Shown piece after piece: positions 1 through 5,840 of a stretch of 6,045 nt of DNA; within the stretch, counting starts at the first letter, position 1; each line of letters opens with the position of its first letter. The notes beneath the pieces are model-generated. The model saw nothing but the letters and a program-made list of their open reading frames with translations, ran no database searches and had not been told where the DNA came from. This DNA comes from Enterobacteriaceae bacterium (lineage in GTDB: Bacteria > Pseudomonadota > Gammaproteobacteria > Enterobacterales > Enterobacteriaceae): assembly GCA_022712475.1 (NCBI GenBank), contig JALAGK010000171.1, forward strand, positions 1 through 6,045, given 5' to 3'. A program made the translations under genes and the position numbers.

Positions 1-59
1 CTTACCAGGATTGCAACAATAAGACAACATTAAAGCAATATAGAAACGGGAGAGAAAAC
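1..59 (+). promoter_or_regulatory. AT-rich upstream region of feaR (truncated at window edge)
   Basis: This AT-rich stretch precedes the feaR start and is cut by the window edge. A weak -35-like TTGCAA at 11-16 and AT-rich -10-like sequence around 36-41 (CAATAT) can be seen, but the spacing of 19 is poor and neither box is strong. In E. coli feaR is divergent from feaB; whether the same holds here cannot be seen, because the neighbour lies outside the window. I consider promoter function likely from position only. Confidence 0.3.
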
Positions 60-62
60 GTG
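48..62 (+). promoter_or_regulatory. feaR ribosome binding site and GTG start
   Basis: GGGAGAG at 48-54 lies 7 bases before GTG at 60-62 (counting from GGAG 49-52), a normal spacing. The nearest ATG (64-66) is out of frame, and no other in-frame ATG occurs upstream. The GTG start gives a protein whose length matches the FeaR family, so it is the best start. Confidence 0.65.
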
Positions 63-959
63 GATGGACAAGAATACCACCAGTTTGATGCCTGGCTTGC
101 GCGAGTCAATAGTGCTTGTGGTCGCTTTAGCGGCCAACCACTGGAAGGGAATTTCCGGGGGAAACTGGATGAATTTTGTGCTGGCAGCATAAAACTGAGC
201 ACGGTTGAAATTGGCAATGCTCAGATGACACGCGGCCAGCGTGAGCTTGCTGAAAGCCGCGATGACTGGTTTTATACCGTGTTTCAGCTTGAAGGCAACG
301 CGCTGCTGGAGCAGGAAGATACCCGTACTGAATTACGCCCAGGCGACATCACTCTGATTGACGCCGCGCGCCCCAGCGCTTTGTACTGGCACGGACACTC
401 CCGCCAGATATCACTGTTGTTACCGCGCCACCTACTTGATACCTCAACCGGGAGCATTCCCTGCGCGCTCAGGCTTGATGGCTGTGCTCCAGTGGTTCGC
501 CTGAGTCACCAGTTGCTGCATGAAAGTATGAAGGGAAAAACACTAACCACGGATGAAAGCGATGCAGCACTCAGCGCCCTGGTCTGCCTGCTACGCCCGG
601 CGCTGACCGGCCGCGCCGCGCCGACCACACGGCGCGATCAGTTGTTCAACAAGGTCACCCGCATGATTGACGACAGCCTCGCATGCAGTGATTTGCGACC
701 GGAATGGCTGGCCAGTGAGGCTGGCATGTCGGTACGTAGCCTCTACCGGCTATTTGCCGCGAGAGGGCTGGTGGTGGCCCAGTACATCCGTAACCGGCGG
801 CTGGATCGCTGTGCGCTGGCGCTGCGCGGTGAAAGTAGTGAAGAGAAGCTCGCAAGCATAGGTTACAGCTGGGGCTTTACCGACCACAGTCATTTCTCTA
901 CGGCCTTTCGCCAGCGCTTTGGCATGACGCCAGGAGAATACCGCCGTCGCCACCGTTAG
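60..959 (+). CDS. feaR: AraC-family transcriptional activator FeaR (aromatic amine utilisation)
   Basis: This 299-residue protein resembles E. coli FeaR (about 301 residues) along its whole length. FeaR activates tynA (periplasmic amine oxidase) and feaB (phenylacetaldehyde dehydrogenase), which convert 2-phenylethylamine and similar amines to aryl acetates. The N-terminal part, about residues 40-185, is the FeaR-type sensing region and holds the family-like stretch WFYTVFQL (70-77) and the GDITLIDAARP segment (95-105). The C-terminal AraC DNA-binding domain has two helix-turn-helix units, about 213-234 (PEWLASEAGMSVRSLYRLF) and 263-284 (LASIGYSWGFTDHSHFSTAF), followed by the AraC signature end RFGMTPGEYRR (286-296). 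The start is GTG at 60, supported by GGAG at 49-52. The target genes tynA and feaB are not in the window, so an intact amine pathway is inferred, not seen. The stop overlaps the stop of ydbL on the other strand. Confidence 0.92.
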   Translation: MDGQEYHQFDAWLARVNSACGRFSGQPLEGNFRGKLDEFCAGSIKLSTVEIGNAQMTRGQRELAESRDDWFYTVFQLEGNALLEQEDTRTELRPGDITLIDAARPSALYWHGHSRQISLLLPRHLLDTSTGSIPCALRLDGCAPVVRLSHQLLHESMKGKTLTTDESDAALSALVCLLRPALTGRAAPTTRRDQLFNKVTRMIDDSLACSDLRPEWLASEAGMSVRSLYRLFAARGLVVAQYIRNRRLDRCALALRGESSEEKLASIGYSWGFTDHSHFSTAFRQRFGMTPGEYRRRHR

Positions 960-1285
960 TCTTTACGCAACCACTGGCCGTTAATGCCGCGCACATACTC
1001 ACCCGGCTGTGCACGCTCAACCAACTTCTGGCCCGCCAGCCGGGCTACATCATCCACTTTGAGATGATTGTTTCTGGCAAGCTGCTCATAGCTCTCAAGA
1101 CGCGCTGCATTGATTTTCTTCACCAGGGCTTGTGCTTCGCTGTCCTGCACCACAGCAGCTACATACCCGCTGAGCGTTTCACCGACCAGCCCCCGATTGC
1201 GCGCCTCATCCAGCGTCATAGCCTGCGACGGCACGCTCAGCAGCAGTAGCACACCACTCACAAACGAAAGCGTGATACGTCTCAT
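956..1285 (-). CDS. ydbL: YdbL, periplasmic DUF1318 protein of the YdbH-YnbE system
   Basis: A 109-residue secreted protein. Residues 1-22 form a classical signal peptide: RR at 2-3, a hydrophobic core around 8-18, and the cleavage motif S-Q-A at 20-22. The mature part is the DUF1318 domain, with LDEARNRGLVGETLSGYVA (25-43) near its start and PGEYVRGINGQWLRKD at the C-terminus. E. coli YdbL is about 108 residues. It is the last gene of the ydbH-ynbE-ydbL operon; its ATG overlaps the ynbE stop as ATGA (1282-1285), and GGAGG at 1293-1297 lies 7 bases upstream of the start. Published E. coli work, as I recall it, has YdbL acting in the periplasm as a chaperone-like modulator that restrains YnbE multimerisation; that role here is inferred from orthology. 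The TAA stop (956-958) overlaps the feaR stop. Confidence 0.93.
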   Translation of the reverse strand: MRRITLSFVSGVLLLLSVPSQAMTLDEARNRGLVGETLSGYVAAVVQDSEAQALVKKINAARLESYEQLARNNHLKVDDVARLAGQKLVERAQPGEYVRGINGQWLRKD

Positions 1286-1488
1286 GAGTCACCCTCCCCA
1301 AACAAATCGCTGCGGTTTTTCAGTAATGCCTCCACGTCTTTATCAGCTTTAACGCGAATTTCGTGCTCAATCTTCACGTTCATATTGATGGTGATGGGCT
1401 CTTTCGGCGCCGCGACCTCAATACGCGGCGTACAGCCGCTAAGCCAGAGTGTTGCAGCAGCGAGCAGCGCCGCCTCCCGTCGCTTCAT
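1282..1488 (-). CDS. ynbE: YnbE, outer-membrane lipoprotein partner of YdbH
   Basis: A 68-residue lipoprotein precursor. The signal sequence has charged KRR (2-4), a hydrophobic stretch 6-16, and a lipobox L-S-G-C with the lipidated cysteine at 19. Residue +2 is Thr, not Asp, so Lol sorting to the outer membrane is expected. The mature part is almost identical to E. coli YnbE from TPRIEVAAPKEPITINMNVK (20-39) on; this strand-rich piece is thought to stack against the YdbH C-terminus to form a bridge between the membranes. Here the protein runs about five residues past the usual RSDLF end (GEGDS) and has a longer N-terminus than the 61-residue E. coli form. It is translationally coupled to ydbH by an ATGA overlap (1485-1488). 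The strong Shine-Dalgarno sequence TAAGGAG (1494-1500) lies inside the end of ydbH. Confidence 0.94.
   Translation of the reverse strand: MKRREAALLAAATLWLSGCTPRIEVAAPKEPITINMNVKIEHEIRVKADKDVEALLKNRSDLFGEGDS
1283..1297 (-). promoter_or_regulatory. ydbL ribosome binding site inside ynbE
   Basis: On the minus strand GGAGG (1293-1297) precedes the ydbL ATG (1283-1285) by 7 bases. It sits inside the last codons of ynbE, which explains how a gene with overlapping stop and start codons can still be initiated independently as well as by coupling. Confidence 0.65.
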
Positions 1489-4118
1489 TGTTGCTCCTTA
1501 CAGGCAGGCCCGGCGCACGGCGCAGGCAGTGACATGTTTTGTTCCAGCCAGGATTGCAGGTTGTCGCCAAAGCGCAAACTGCGCCACAGCGTGAACAAGT
1601 TTTCCTGGTGTGTGTAGTTAAGTTTAATCGTACCGCTCTTGCCGTCTACACGCGCTGTACCTTCAAGGCTGGACTTCATTGTCAGCATGCCCAGATTGTC
1701 GAGATTGATGTCGGTCCAGGAACGGGAGATTTCCATGTAGCGCAGCCAGTTAATAGCCGACCCGGCAACCATATTGTCACGCACAATGGCGTCGGCCATA
1801 TCTTTATCAAGGCGCAGCGTTAGCGGTCCGGGGTTAGTGAGCCAACCGTCTTTAACAATCCACTGCGGATGGTTGAGCCACAGTGGTAGCGCACCATTGA
1901 TACGCCCGGAGAGGGTGAACTGTTTTGGGTTGATAGCTGTCATCAGCTCACTGGAAGAGATATTCTGCACCCGCAGCAGTGCAGCGTCGCGCTGCGGCAT
2001 CCGCAACTGCTGCATAACAATGCTCCCGCCGAGCACATCCACGCTAACGTCACTTAACAACAGTGGCTGCTGTTCGCTCCAGGGATACCAGCCCTGCAAA
2101 TCAGCGCTAAAGTTGCGCGCCACCGCCTGACTTTGTATCTCACCAATGCGCAGACGCACCGGTCCACGTGTACCCAGGTGCCAGACGCTGTTGCTATAGC
2201 GAAACGGCAATACAAAATCCACGCCGTTTATCTGGTTGTCTGGCAGCCATGCGCTGCCGCCTTTAAGCACACCATGGCCGCCCGCTTCAAATCCCTGCCC
2301 GGGCGCGGCAGAGAACGCCACCTGCGCGTAAAATTCCCCTGCCTTAAGCGCAAGTTTTGACTCTGGCGGGATAAGAGGCTGGAAGACCGCCAGCGCTTGC
2401 TTCGGCCACCAGGCCTGGCCGCGCAGACGTTCTCCGTCCCAGCGGCCCTGGAGGCGCACCGGGCCGATATCCCCGGCCTGTAAGTCACCGCTATACTGAA
2501 AGCGCGTCGGCTCAGGGCCGCGCACGGAGAAATGGAGTGTGGCGGGCGGCAATACGCTGCCGCCACTAAACTGTGTCTGGTTTGCCGTGAGCGCCAGCGC
2601 GCCGGTAAAGGAGGACGCCTGCTCATCGCGCCGCCAGACAACCGGCTCGGTTAACGTCAAACGCGGTGCGTTTACCGTCATGCTGCCGTACTGCAGTTGG
2701 TTAAAACCGGTGGTCAAAGCCAGCAGACGAATGGTGCTGTCACGCCATTCACCCTCGCCCTTCACATCCCAGCGCGCCTTCATGGGCATAAATTCACCCT
2801 CGCCCCAATAGCGCCATTCCCACGTCCCCGTATCAGGCAAGAAGTCATTTGCCTTGCCGTCCAGATGCAGCGTGAAGCGCCCCATTTCGTTTTCATGAGC
2901 GCGCAAAATGGCCTGCAAACGGCCATCCACACCGCGCTGGGTGACCTTTACGCCCGCCAGCGGCCAGCGCACTTCATCCAGATTAAGCGAGTCAATCACG
3001 CGCCCACGCGATCGCAGCAGCGCACCGGGTGCAAAACGCAGTTCCGGGTCAAGCAGTGCGCCACTGAGCGTCGCCGGTAACGCGGCGTAAAAAATCAGCG
3101 CGTCCTGCTTGGCCTCTCCGGTCACGCGCAGCGGCATATCGGTGTTGGTAAGGCTAAGCCGACCTGGGCCGATTGTCATTACTGCGTTGCCCTTACCGGC
3201 ATCTCCGGACGTCAGTACGCTAACACGGCCGCTGAACTGCATCAGGTCCAACTCTTTTTGCCAGCCATCGACATAGAGGTTCAGCCTGCCGCTGACGGGT
3301 AAGCCCACGTAAGGCCAGCGCCAGCGCCCGTCGCTGATAGCGATACGTTCAGCAGTCAGCGTCCAGGGCAAATCAAGCAGCGGATCGGCATCGTCAGCGC
3401 TGAACACCAGCAATTGACCGCTGTTCTCCCGCCACGTCAGTTCGGCATCCGCCACTGAGGGGGCCTGAGGCAGGTGAAAGCGTGCGGTAACACGCCCCTG
3501 GGTTGGCAGGCCGTCCGGTACCAGCGGCATGGTGACCTGACCGGCAAGCGAAATCGGAGCCTGCCCCGGCAGTGCATCAATACTCAACTGCTTAATTGTG
3601 ACCGACTGGCCGTTCATCTGCGCATTCAGACTTAACAGGCTGCCCTTGAAATCAAGCACCTGCCGCGCGGGCGTGAGATTGAGCTTTAATGCCCCGGCGT
3701 ACTGCTCCCAGGGGGTGAGCACCAGATTATCCACGCTCACCCATGAGCGCGGCAGCATGGCCTGCCACTGCCCCAGTGTGCGCGGTGCAGACGGTGGTGC
3801 ATCGCTGGCGGGGATTTTGCTGATGCAATCGGGGTTCAGTTTGAGGGTGTTGACGTTAAGCTGCCAGCGACTTGGGTGGCTAAGACTTGCCTTTTCCACA
3901 CTCGCCAGCTCGCAATCGGCGGCGAAATAACGCAGATCGGGCAGTAATAAGGCATGACGCGTCAACCGCGGGCTGGATGATATAGCAATACGCGTTCCCT
4001 GAGGCAACCAGAGTCCTGCCAGGGTTGGCAGCCATTGTGCAACCGTCAGCATCAGCGTAAGTGGCAGTAAAATCAGTAACAGTAGTAGCGCGATTGCCGC
4101 TTTATATTTACCCTTCAT
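1485..4118 (-). CDS. ydbH: YdbH, AsmA-like inner-membrane-anchored phospholipid transport protein
   Basis: An 877-residue protein (E. coli YdbH is about 879) that matches the family throughout. One N-terminal transmembrane segment, about residues 7-29 (a run of Leu/Ile/Ala after MKGKYK), anchors it in the inner membrane; the rest is a long periplasmic, beta-rich AsmA-like region. Recognisable conserved blocks include SPRLTRHALLLPDLRYF (49-65), GALLRSRGRVIDSLNLDEVR near the middle, and the C-terminal AGSAINWLRYMEISRS and NLFTLWRSLRFGDNLQSWLE segments. Cysteine pairs occur near both ends (69/98 and 868/873) and could form disulfides. In E. coli YdbH acts redundantly with YhdP and TamB in moving phospholipids to the outer membrane and bridges to YnbE through its C-terminus. 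It is the first gene of a three-gene operon. The ATG at 4118 is chosen because it gives the conserved N-terminus; its ribosome site is weak (AGGA about 12 bases upstream). Confidence 0.96.
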   Translation of the reverse strand: MKGKYKAAIALLLLLILLPLTLMLTVAQWLPTLAGLWLPQGTRIAISSSPRLTRHALLLPDLRYFAADCELASVEKASLSHPSRWQLNVNTLKLNPDCISKIPASDAPPSAPRTLGQWQAMLPRSWVSVDNLVLTPWEQYAGALKLNLTPARQVLDFKGSLLSLNAQMNGQSVTIKQLSIDALPGQAPISLAGQVTMPLVPDGLPTQGRVTARFHLPQAPSVADAELTWRENSGQLLVFSADDADPLLDLPWTLTAERIAISDGRWRWPYVGLPVSGRLNLYVDGWQKELDLMQFSGRVSVLTSGDAGKGNAVMTIGPGRLSLTNTDMPLRVTGEAKQDALIFYAALPATLSGALLDPELRFAPGALLRSRGRVIDSLNLDEVRWPLAGVKVTQRGVDGRLQAILRAHENEMGRFTLHLDGKANDFLPDTGTWEWRYWGEGEFMPMKARWDVKGEGEWRDSTIRLLALTTGFNQLQYGSMTVNAPRLTLTEPVVWRRDEQASSFTGALALTANQTQFSGGSVLPPATLHFSVRGPEPTRFQYSGDLQAGDIGPVRLQGRWDGERLRGQAWWPKQALAVFQPLIPPESKLALKAGEFYAQVAFSAAPGQGFEAGGHGVLKGGSAWLPDNQINGVDFVLPFRYSNSVWHLGTRGPVRLRIGEIQSQAVARNFSADLQGWYPWSEQQPLLLSDVSVDVLGGSIVMQQLRMPQRDAALLRVQNISSSELMTAINPKQFTLSGRINGALPLWLNHPQWIVKDGWLTNPGPLTLRLDKDMADAIVRDNMVAGSAINWLRYMEISRSWTDINLDNLGMLTMKSSLEGTARVDGKSGTIKLNYTHQENLFTLWRSLRFGDNLQSWLEQNMSLPAPCAGPACKEQQ
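1486..1500 (-). promoter_or_regulatory. ynbE ribosome binding site inside ydbH
   Basis: The minus strand reads TAAGGAG at 1494-1500, an essentially full match to the anti-Shine-Dalgarno complement, 5 bases before the ynbE ATG (1486-1488). It lies within the last codons of ydbH and fixes the ynbE start. It is stronger than the site before ydbH itself, which would allow more YnbE than YdbH to be made from one transcript. Confidence 0.7.
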
Positions 4119-4325
4119 GGGCCGGTAATATCCTGATTCAGCGATGTTTCAGGCCGGACAGAGCACCATTGTGGCACGTTTATCCGCCCGCTTGTAGTCT
4201 TGACCGACAGCAGGCGCCCGTGTCCTACACTTAGAAGCATAGAAGCCGTAAAGCCTGCGCACAGAGAAATTGTAAGACAATATGAACAGTGGTAATGTGT
4301 CGCCAGATCAAGTGGAGAATATCTC
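4119..4325. promoter_or_regulatory. Divergent control region between ydbH and ldhA
   Basis: These 207 bases separate the ydbH operon (minus strand) from ldhA (plus strand) and must carry promoters for both. Besides the ldhA promoter candidate listed separately, a small dyad GTGT-CCT-ACAC at 4220-4230 is visible and could be an operator half-pair, though so short a repeat can occur by chance. A TTGACC box at 4200-4205 is a good -35 match, but the nearest plausible -10 (TACACT, 4226-4231) is 20 bases away, too far. I could not find a convincing promoter for ydbH on the minus strand. In E. coli ldhA is induced anaerobically and at acid pH; no clear FNR site is visible here. Confidence 0.6.
4270..4298 (+). 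promoter_or_regulatory. Candidate sigma-70 promoter of ldhA
   Basis: TTGTAA (4270-4275) as -35 and TAATGT (4293-4298) as -10 are 17 bases apart, the optimal spacing, and a TGG just before the -10 gives an extended -10 element (TG at 4290-4291). The -10 itself matches the consensus at only three of six positions. Transcription would start near 4305, leaving a leader of about 20 bases that holds the GGAG ribosome site (4314-4317, 8 bases before the ATG). This is a motif match only. Confidence 0.35.
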
Positions 4326-5315
4326 ATGAAAGTCGCCGTATACAGCACAAAGCAGTATGACAAAAAATATCTGGAGCATGTTAACAGTGATTATGGCTAC
4401 GAACTCGACTTTTTCGACTTTCTGTTAACAGAAAAGACGGCCAAGACAGCTCATGGCTGCGATGGCGTCTGTATTTTCGTCAATGATGACGGCAGTCGCC
4501 CAGTACTGGAGGAGCTTAAAAAGCACGGCGTACGTTTTATCGCCCTGCGCTGCGCAGGCTTTAACAATGTCGATCTTGATGCTGCCAAAGAGCTGGGCCT
4601 GAAGGTCGTACGCGTACCGGCCTATTCGCCGGAGGCCGTTGCCGAGCACGCTATCGGCATGATGATGTGCCTTAACCGCCGCATCCACCGCGCCTGGCAA
4701 CGCACCCGCGATGCGAACTTTTCACTTGAAGGCCTGACGGGTTTTACCATGCACGGTAAGACGGCAGGCGTCATCGGCACCGGTAAAATTGGCGTGGCTG
4801 CACTGCGTATTCTGAAAGGTTTTGGCATGCGCCTGCTGGCATTCGACCCTTACCCGAGTGCTGCGGCGTTAGATCTTGGCGTGGAATATGTCGACCTGCC
4901 AACGCTGTTTGCCCAGTCGGATGTTATCTCCCTGCACTGCCCGCTGACCAAAGAAAATTACCACATGCTCGACAGCGACGCGTTCGCACAAATGAAAGAC
5001 GGCGTGATGATTATCAACACCAGTCGCGGCGGCTTGATTAATTCACAGGCGGCGATTGATGCGCTGAAAACGCAGAAAATTGGCGCGCTGGGCATGGATG
5101 TTTATGAGAACGAACGCGATCTGTTCTTTGAAGATAAGTCTAACGATGTGATTCAGGATGATGTATTCCGCCGCCTGTCGGCCTGCCATAACGTGCTGTT
5201 CACCGGCCATCAGGCATTCCTGACAGCCGAAGCGCTGACCAGCATTTCGCAGACTACGTTAGAGAATTTAAGCCAACTGGAAAGCGGTGAAACCTGCCCT
5301 AACCAGCTGGCCTGA
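4326..5315 (+). CDS. ldhA: Fermentative D-lactate dehydrogenase (NAD-dependent) LdhA
   Basis: A 329-residue cytoplasmic enzyme of the D-2-hydroxyacid dehydrogenase family, the same length as E. coli LdhA and nearly identical over long blocks. It reduces pyruvate to D-lactate while oxidising NADH, closing the redox balance in mixed-acid fermentation. The catalytic domain is split around a central Rossmann fold. The nucleotide-binding motif G-x-G-x-x-G lies at 151-156 (GTGKIG), and Asp174 at the end of the next strand favours NAD over NADP. The catalytic triad is Arg234 (in NTSRGG), Glu263 (in DVYENERD) and His295 (in TGHQAF), with the spacing expected for D-lactate dehydrogenases. The ATG at 4326 has GGAG at 4314-4317. 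The gene is divergent from ydbH and followed 93 bases later by hslJ on the same strand. No defect is seen. Confidence 0.97.
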   Translation: MKVAVYSTKQYDKKYLEHVNSDYGYELDFFDFLLTEKTAKTAHGCDGVCIFVNDDGSRPVLEELKKHGVRFIALRCAGFNNVDLDAAKELGLKVVRVPAYSPEAVAEHAIGMMMCLNRRIHRAWQRTRDANFSLEGLTGFTMHGKTAGVIGTGKIGVAALRILKGFGMRLLAFDPYPSAAALDLGVEYVDLPTLFAQSDVISLHCPLTKENYHMLDSDAFAQMKDGVMIINTSRGGLINSQAAIDALKTQKIGALGMDVYENERDLFFEDKSNDVIQDDVFRRLSACHNVLFTGHQAFLTAEALTSISQTTLENLSQLESGETCPNQLA

Positions 5316-5321
5316 GGTCCG

Positions 5322-5344
5322 GGCGCAGTTTACGGCGCCATTTT
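5322..5344 (+). terminator. Weak intrinsic-terminator candidate after ldhA
   Basis: GGCGC (5322-5326) pairs with GCGCC (5335-5339) around an 8-base loop, and A then TTTT (5340-5344) follows. A five-pair GC stem with a four-T tail is at the weak end for a Rho-independent terminator. It lies 6 bases past the ldhA stop, the right place to end the ldhA transcript or to attenuate read-through into hslJ. Confidence 0.4.
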
Positions 5345-5359
5345 AGGACGACACCCAAA

Positions 5360-5382
5360 GGCAAGCGGCACGTACCGCTGCC
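5360..5382 (+). other. Hairpin upstream of hslJ
   Basis: An imperfect inverted repeat: GGCAAGCGG (5360-5368) and CCGCTGCC (5375-5382) form eight base pairs with one bulged A (5364) and a six-base loop (CACGTA). No T-tract follows, so it is not a standard terminator. It ends 17 bases before the hslJ Shine-Dalgarno sequence, so it may be an mRNA leader structure or an operator. The function is unknown. Confidence 0.45.
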
Positions 5383-5399
5383 AGACTATGAAAGCGTAT

Positions 5400-5411
5400 G
5401 GAGAAAAAATG
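5400..5411 (+). promoter_or_regulatory. hslJ ribosome binding site
   Basis: GGAG at 5400-5403 lies 5 bases before ATG at 5409-5411. It selects this start over the in-frame ATG at 5388, which would add seven residues (MKAYGEK) before the signal peptide and would turn the binding site itself into coding sequence. Confidence 0.7.
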
Positions 5412-5840
5412 AAAAAATTCGCTGCCCTGATGTTAGCTGCCACCGTTATTAGCGGTTGTGCGGGCACCACGAATAACGCTGAAATTAGCGCAGAACAGTT
5501 ACAGCACCACCGCTATGTGCTGCAAAGTGTTGATGGTAAGCCGCTGAGTGGGCTGGACGCCGCGCGTCAGCCGGAAATCAGCTTTGGCGAAAACATGCAT
5601 GTTGCGGGCGCAATGTGCAACCGTTTCATGGGCCAGGGCAAACTGACGGGCGACACGCTGAAAGTGGAAGGTATGGCTTCTACCCGTATGATGTGCATCG
5701 AGCCACAACTAAGCGAACTGGATAACGTGATTGGTGCCATGCTGAACGATGGCGCACAAGTTAACCTCGCCGGTAAAGAGCTGACGCTGAAAAATGCCCA
5801 GCACACGCTGGTTTATACCCTGGCTGATTTAGTTCAGTAA
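5409..5840 (+). CDS. hslJ: HslJ, META-domain (DUF306) lipoprotein
   Basis: A 143-residue protein matching E. coli HslJ (about 140). The signal peptide has KK at 2-3, a hydrophobic core 4-14 and a lipobox I-S-G-C with the lipidated cysteine at 17; residue +2 is Ala, so outer-membrane sorting is expected. The META domain fills residues 31-141: it begins LQHHRYVLQSVDGKPL (31-46), carries CNRF (70-73) and the hallmark STRMMC (91-96) with conserved cysteines 70 and 96, and ends HTLVYTLADLV. hslJ was first found as a heat-inducible gene in E. coli and later linked to novobiocin tolerance; its molecular role is not established. It follows ldhA after a short spacer and probably has its own promoter, but I see no strong sigma-70 boxes. 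Its end overlaps the end of the convergent gene to the right by 7 bases. Confidence 0.94.
   Translation: MKKFAALMLAATVISGCAGTTNNAEISAEQLQHHRYVLQSVDGKPLSGLDAARQPEISFGENMHVAGAMCNRFMGQGKLTGDTLKVEGMASTRMMCIEPQLSELDNVIGAMLNDGAQVNLAGKELTLKNAQHTLVYTLADLVQ

Noticed and set aside
2228..2641. A 137-codon minus-strand frame in another phase within ydbH.
   Set aside because: Its Arg/Ala/Ser-rich composition is typical of an out-of-frame reading of a GC-rich gene, and ydbH is intact across it.
1774..3930. Several plus-strand frames of 90-127 codons (for example 1774-2130, 2697-3080 and 3598-3930) antisense to ydbH.
   Set aside because: They are open because of the codon bias of the well-supported ydbH frame. 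They show no domain, signal peptide or convincing ribosome site.
4200..4231. A sigma-70 promoter from TTGACC (4200-4205) and TACACT (4226-4231).
   Set aside because: The 20-base spacing is outside the working range, and the pair at 4270-4298 is better placed.
4307..4311. An FNR half-site ATCAA in the ldhA leader.
   Set aside because: No TTGAT partner is present four bases upstream, and the position is downstream of the likely start of transcription.
4115..4363. An 82-codon minus-strand frame whose stop overlaps the ydbH ATG (ATGA), as if it were a leader peptide gene.
   Set aside because: It begins at a TTG inside ldhA on the opposite strand, has no evident ribosome site, and its translation looks like no known family. 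The ATGA match is probably chance.
5388..5408. An upstream in-frame start for hslJ at 5388.
   Set aside because: It lacks a good ribosome site and would place seven polar residues before a normal lipoprotein signal. The ATG at 5409 has GGAG and matches the family N-terminus.
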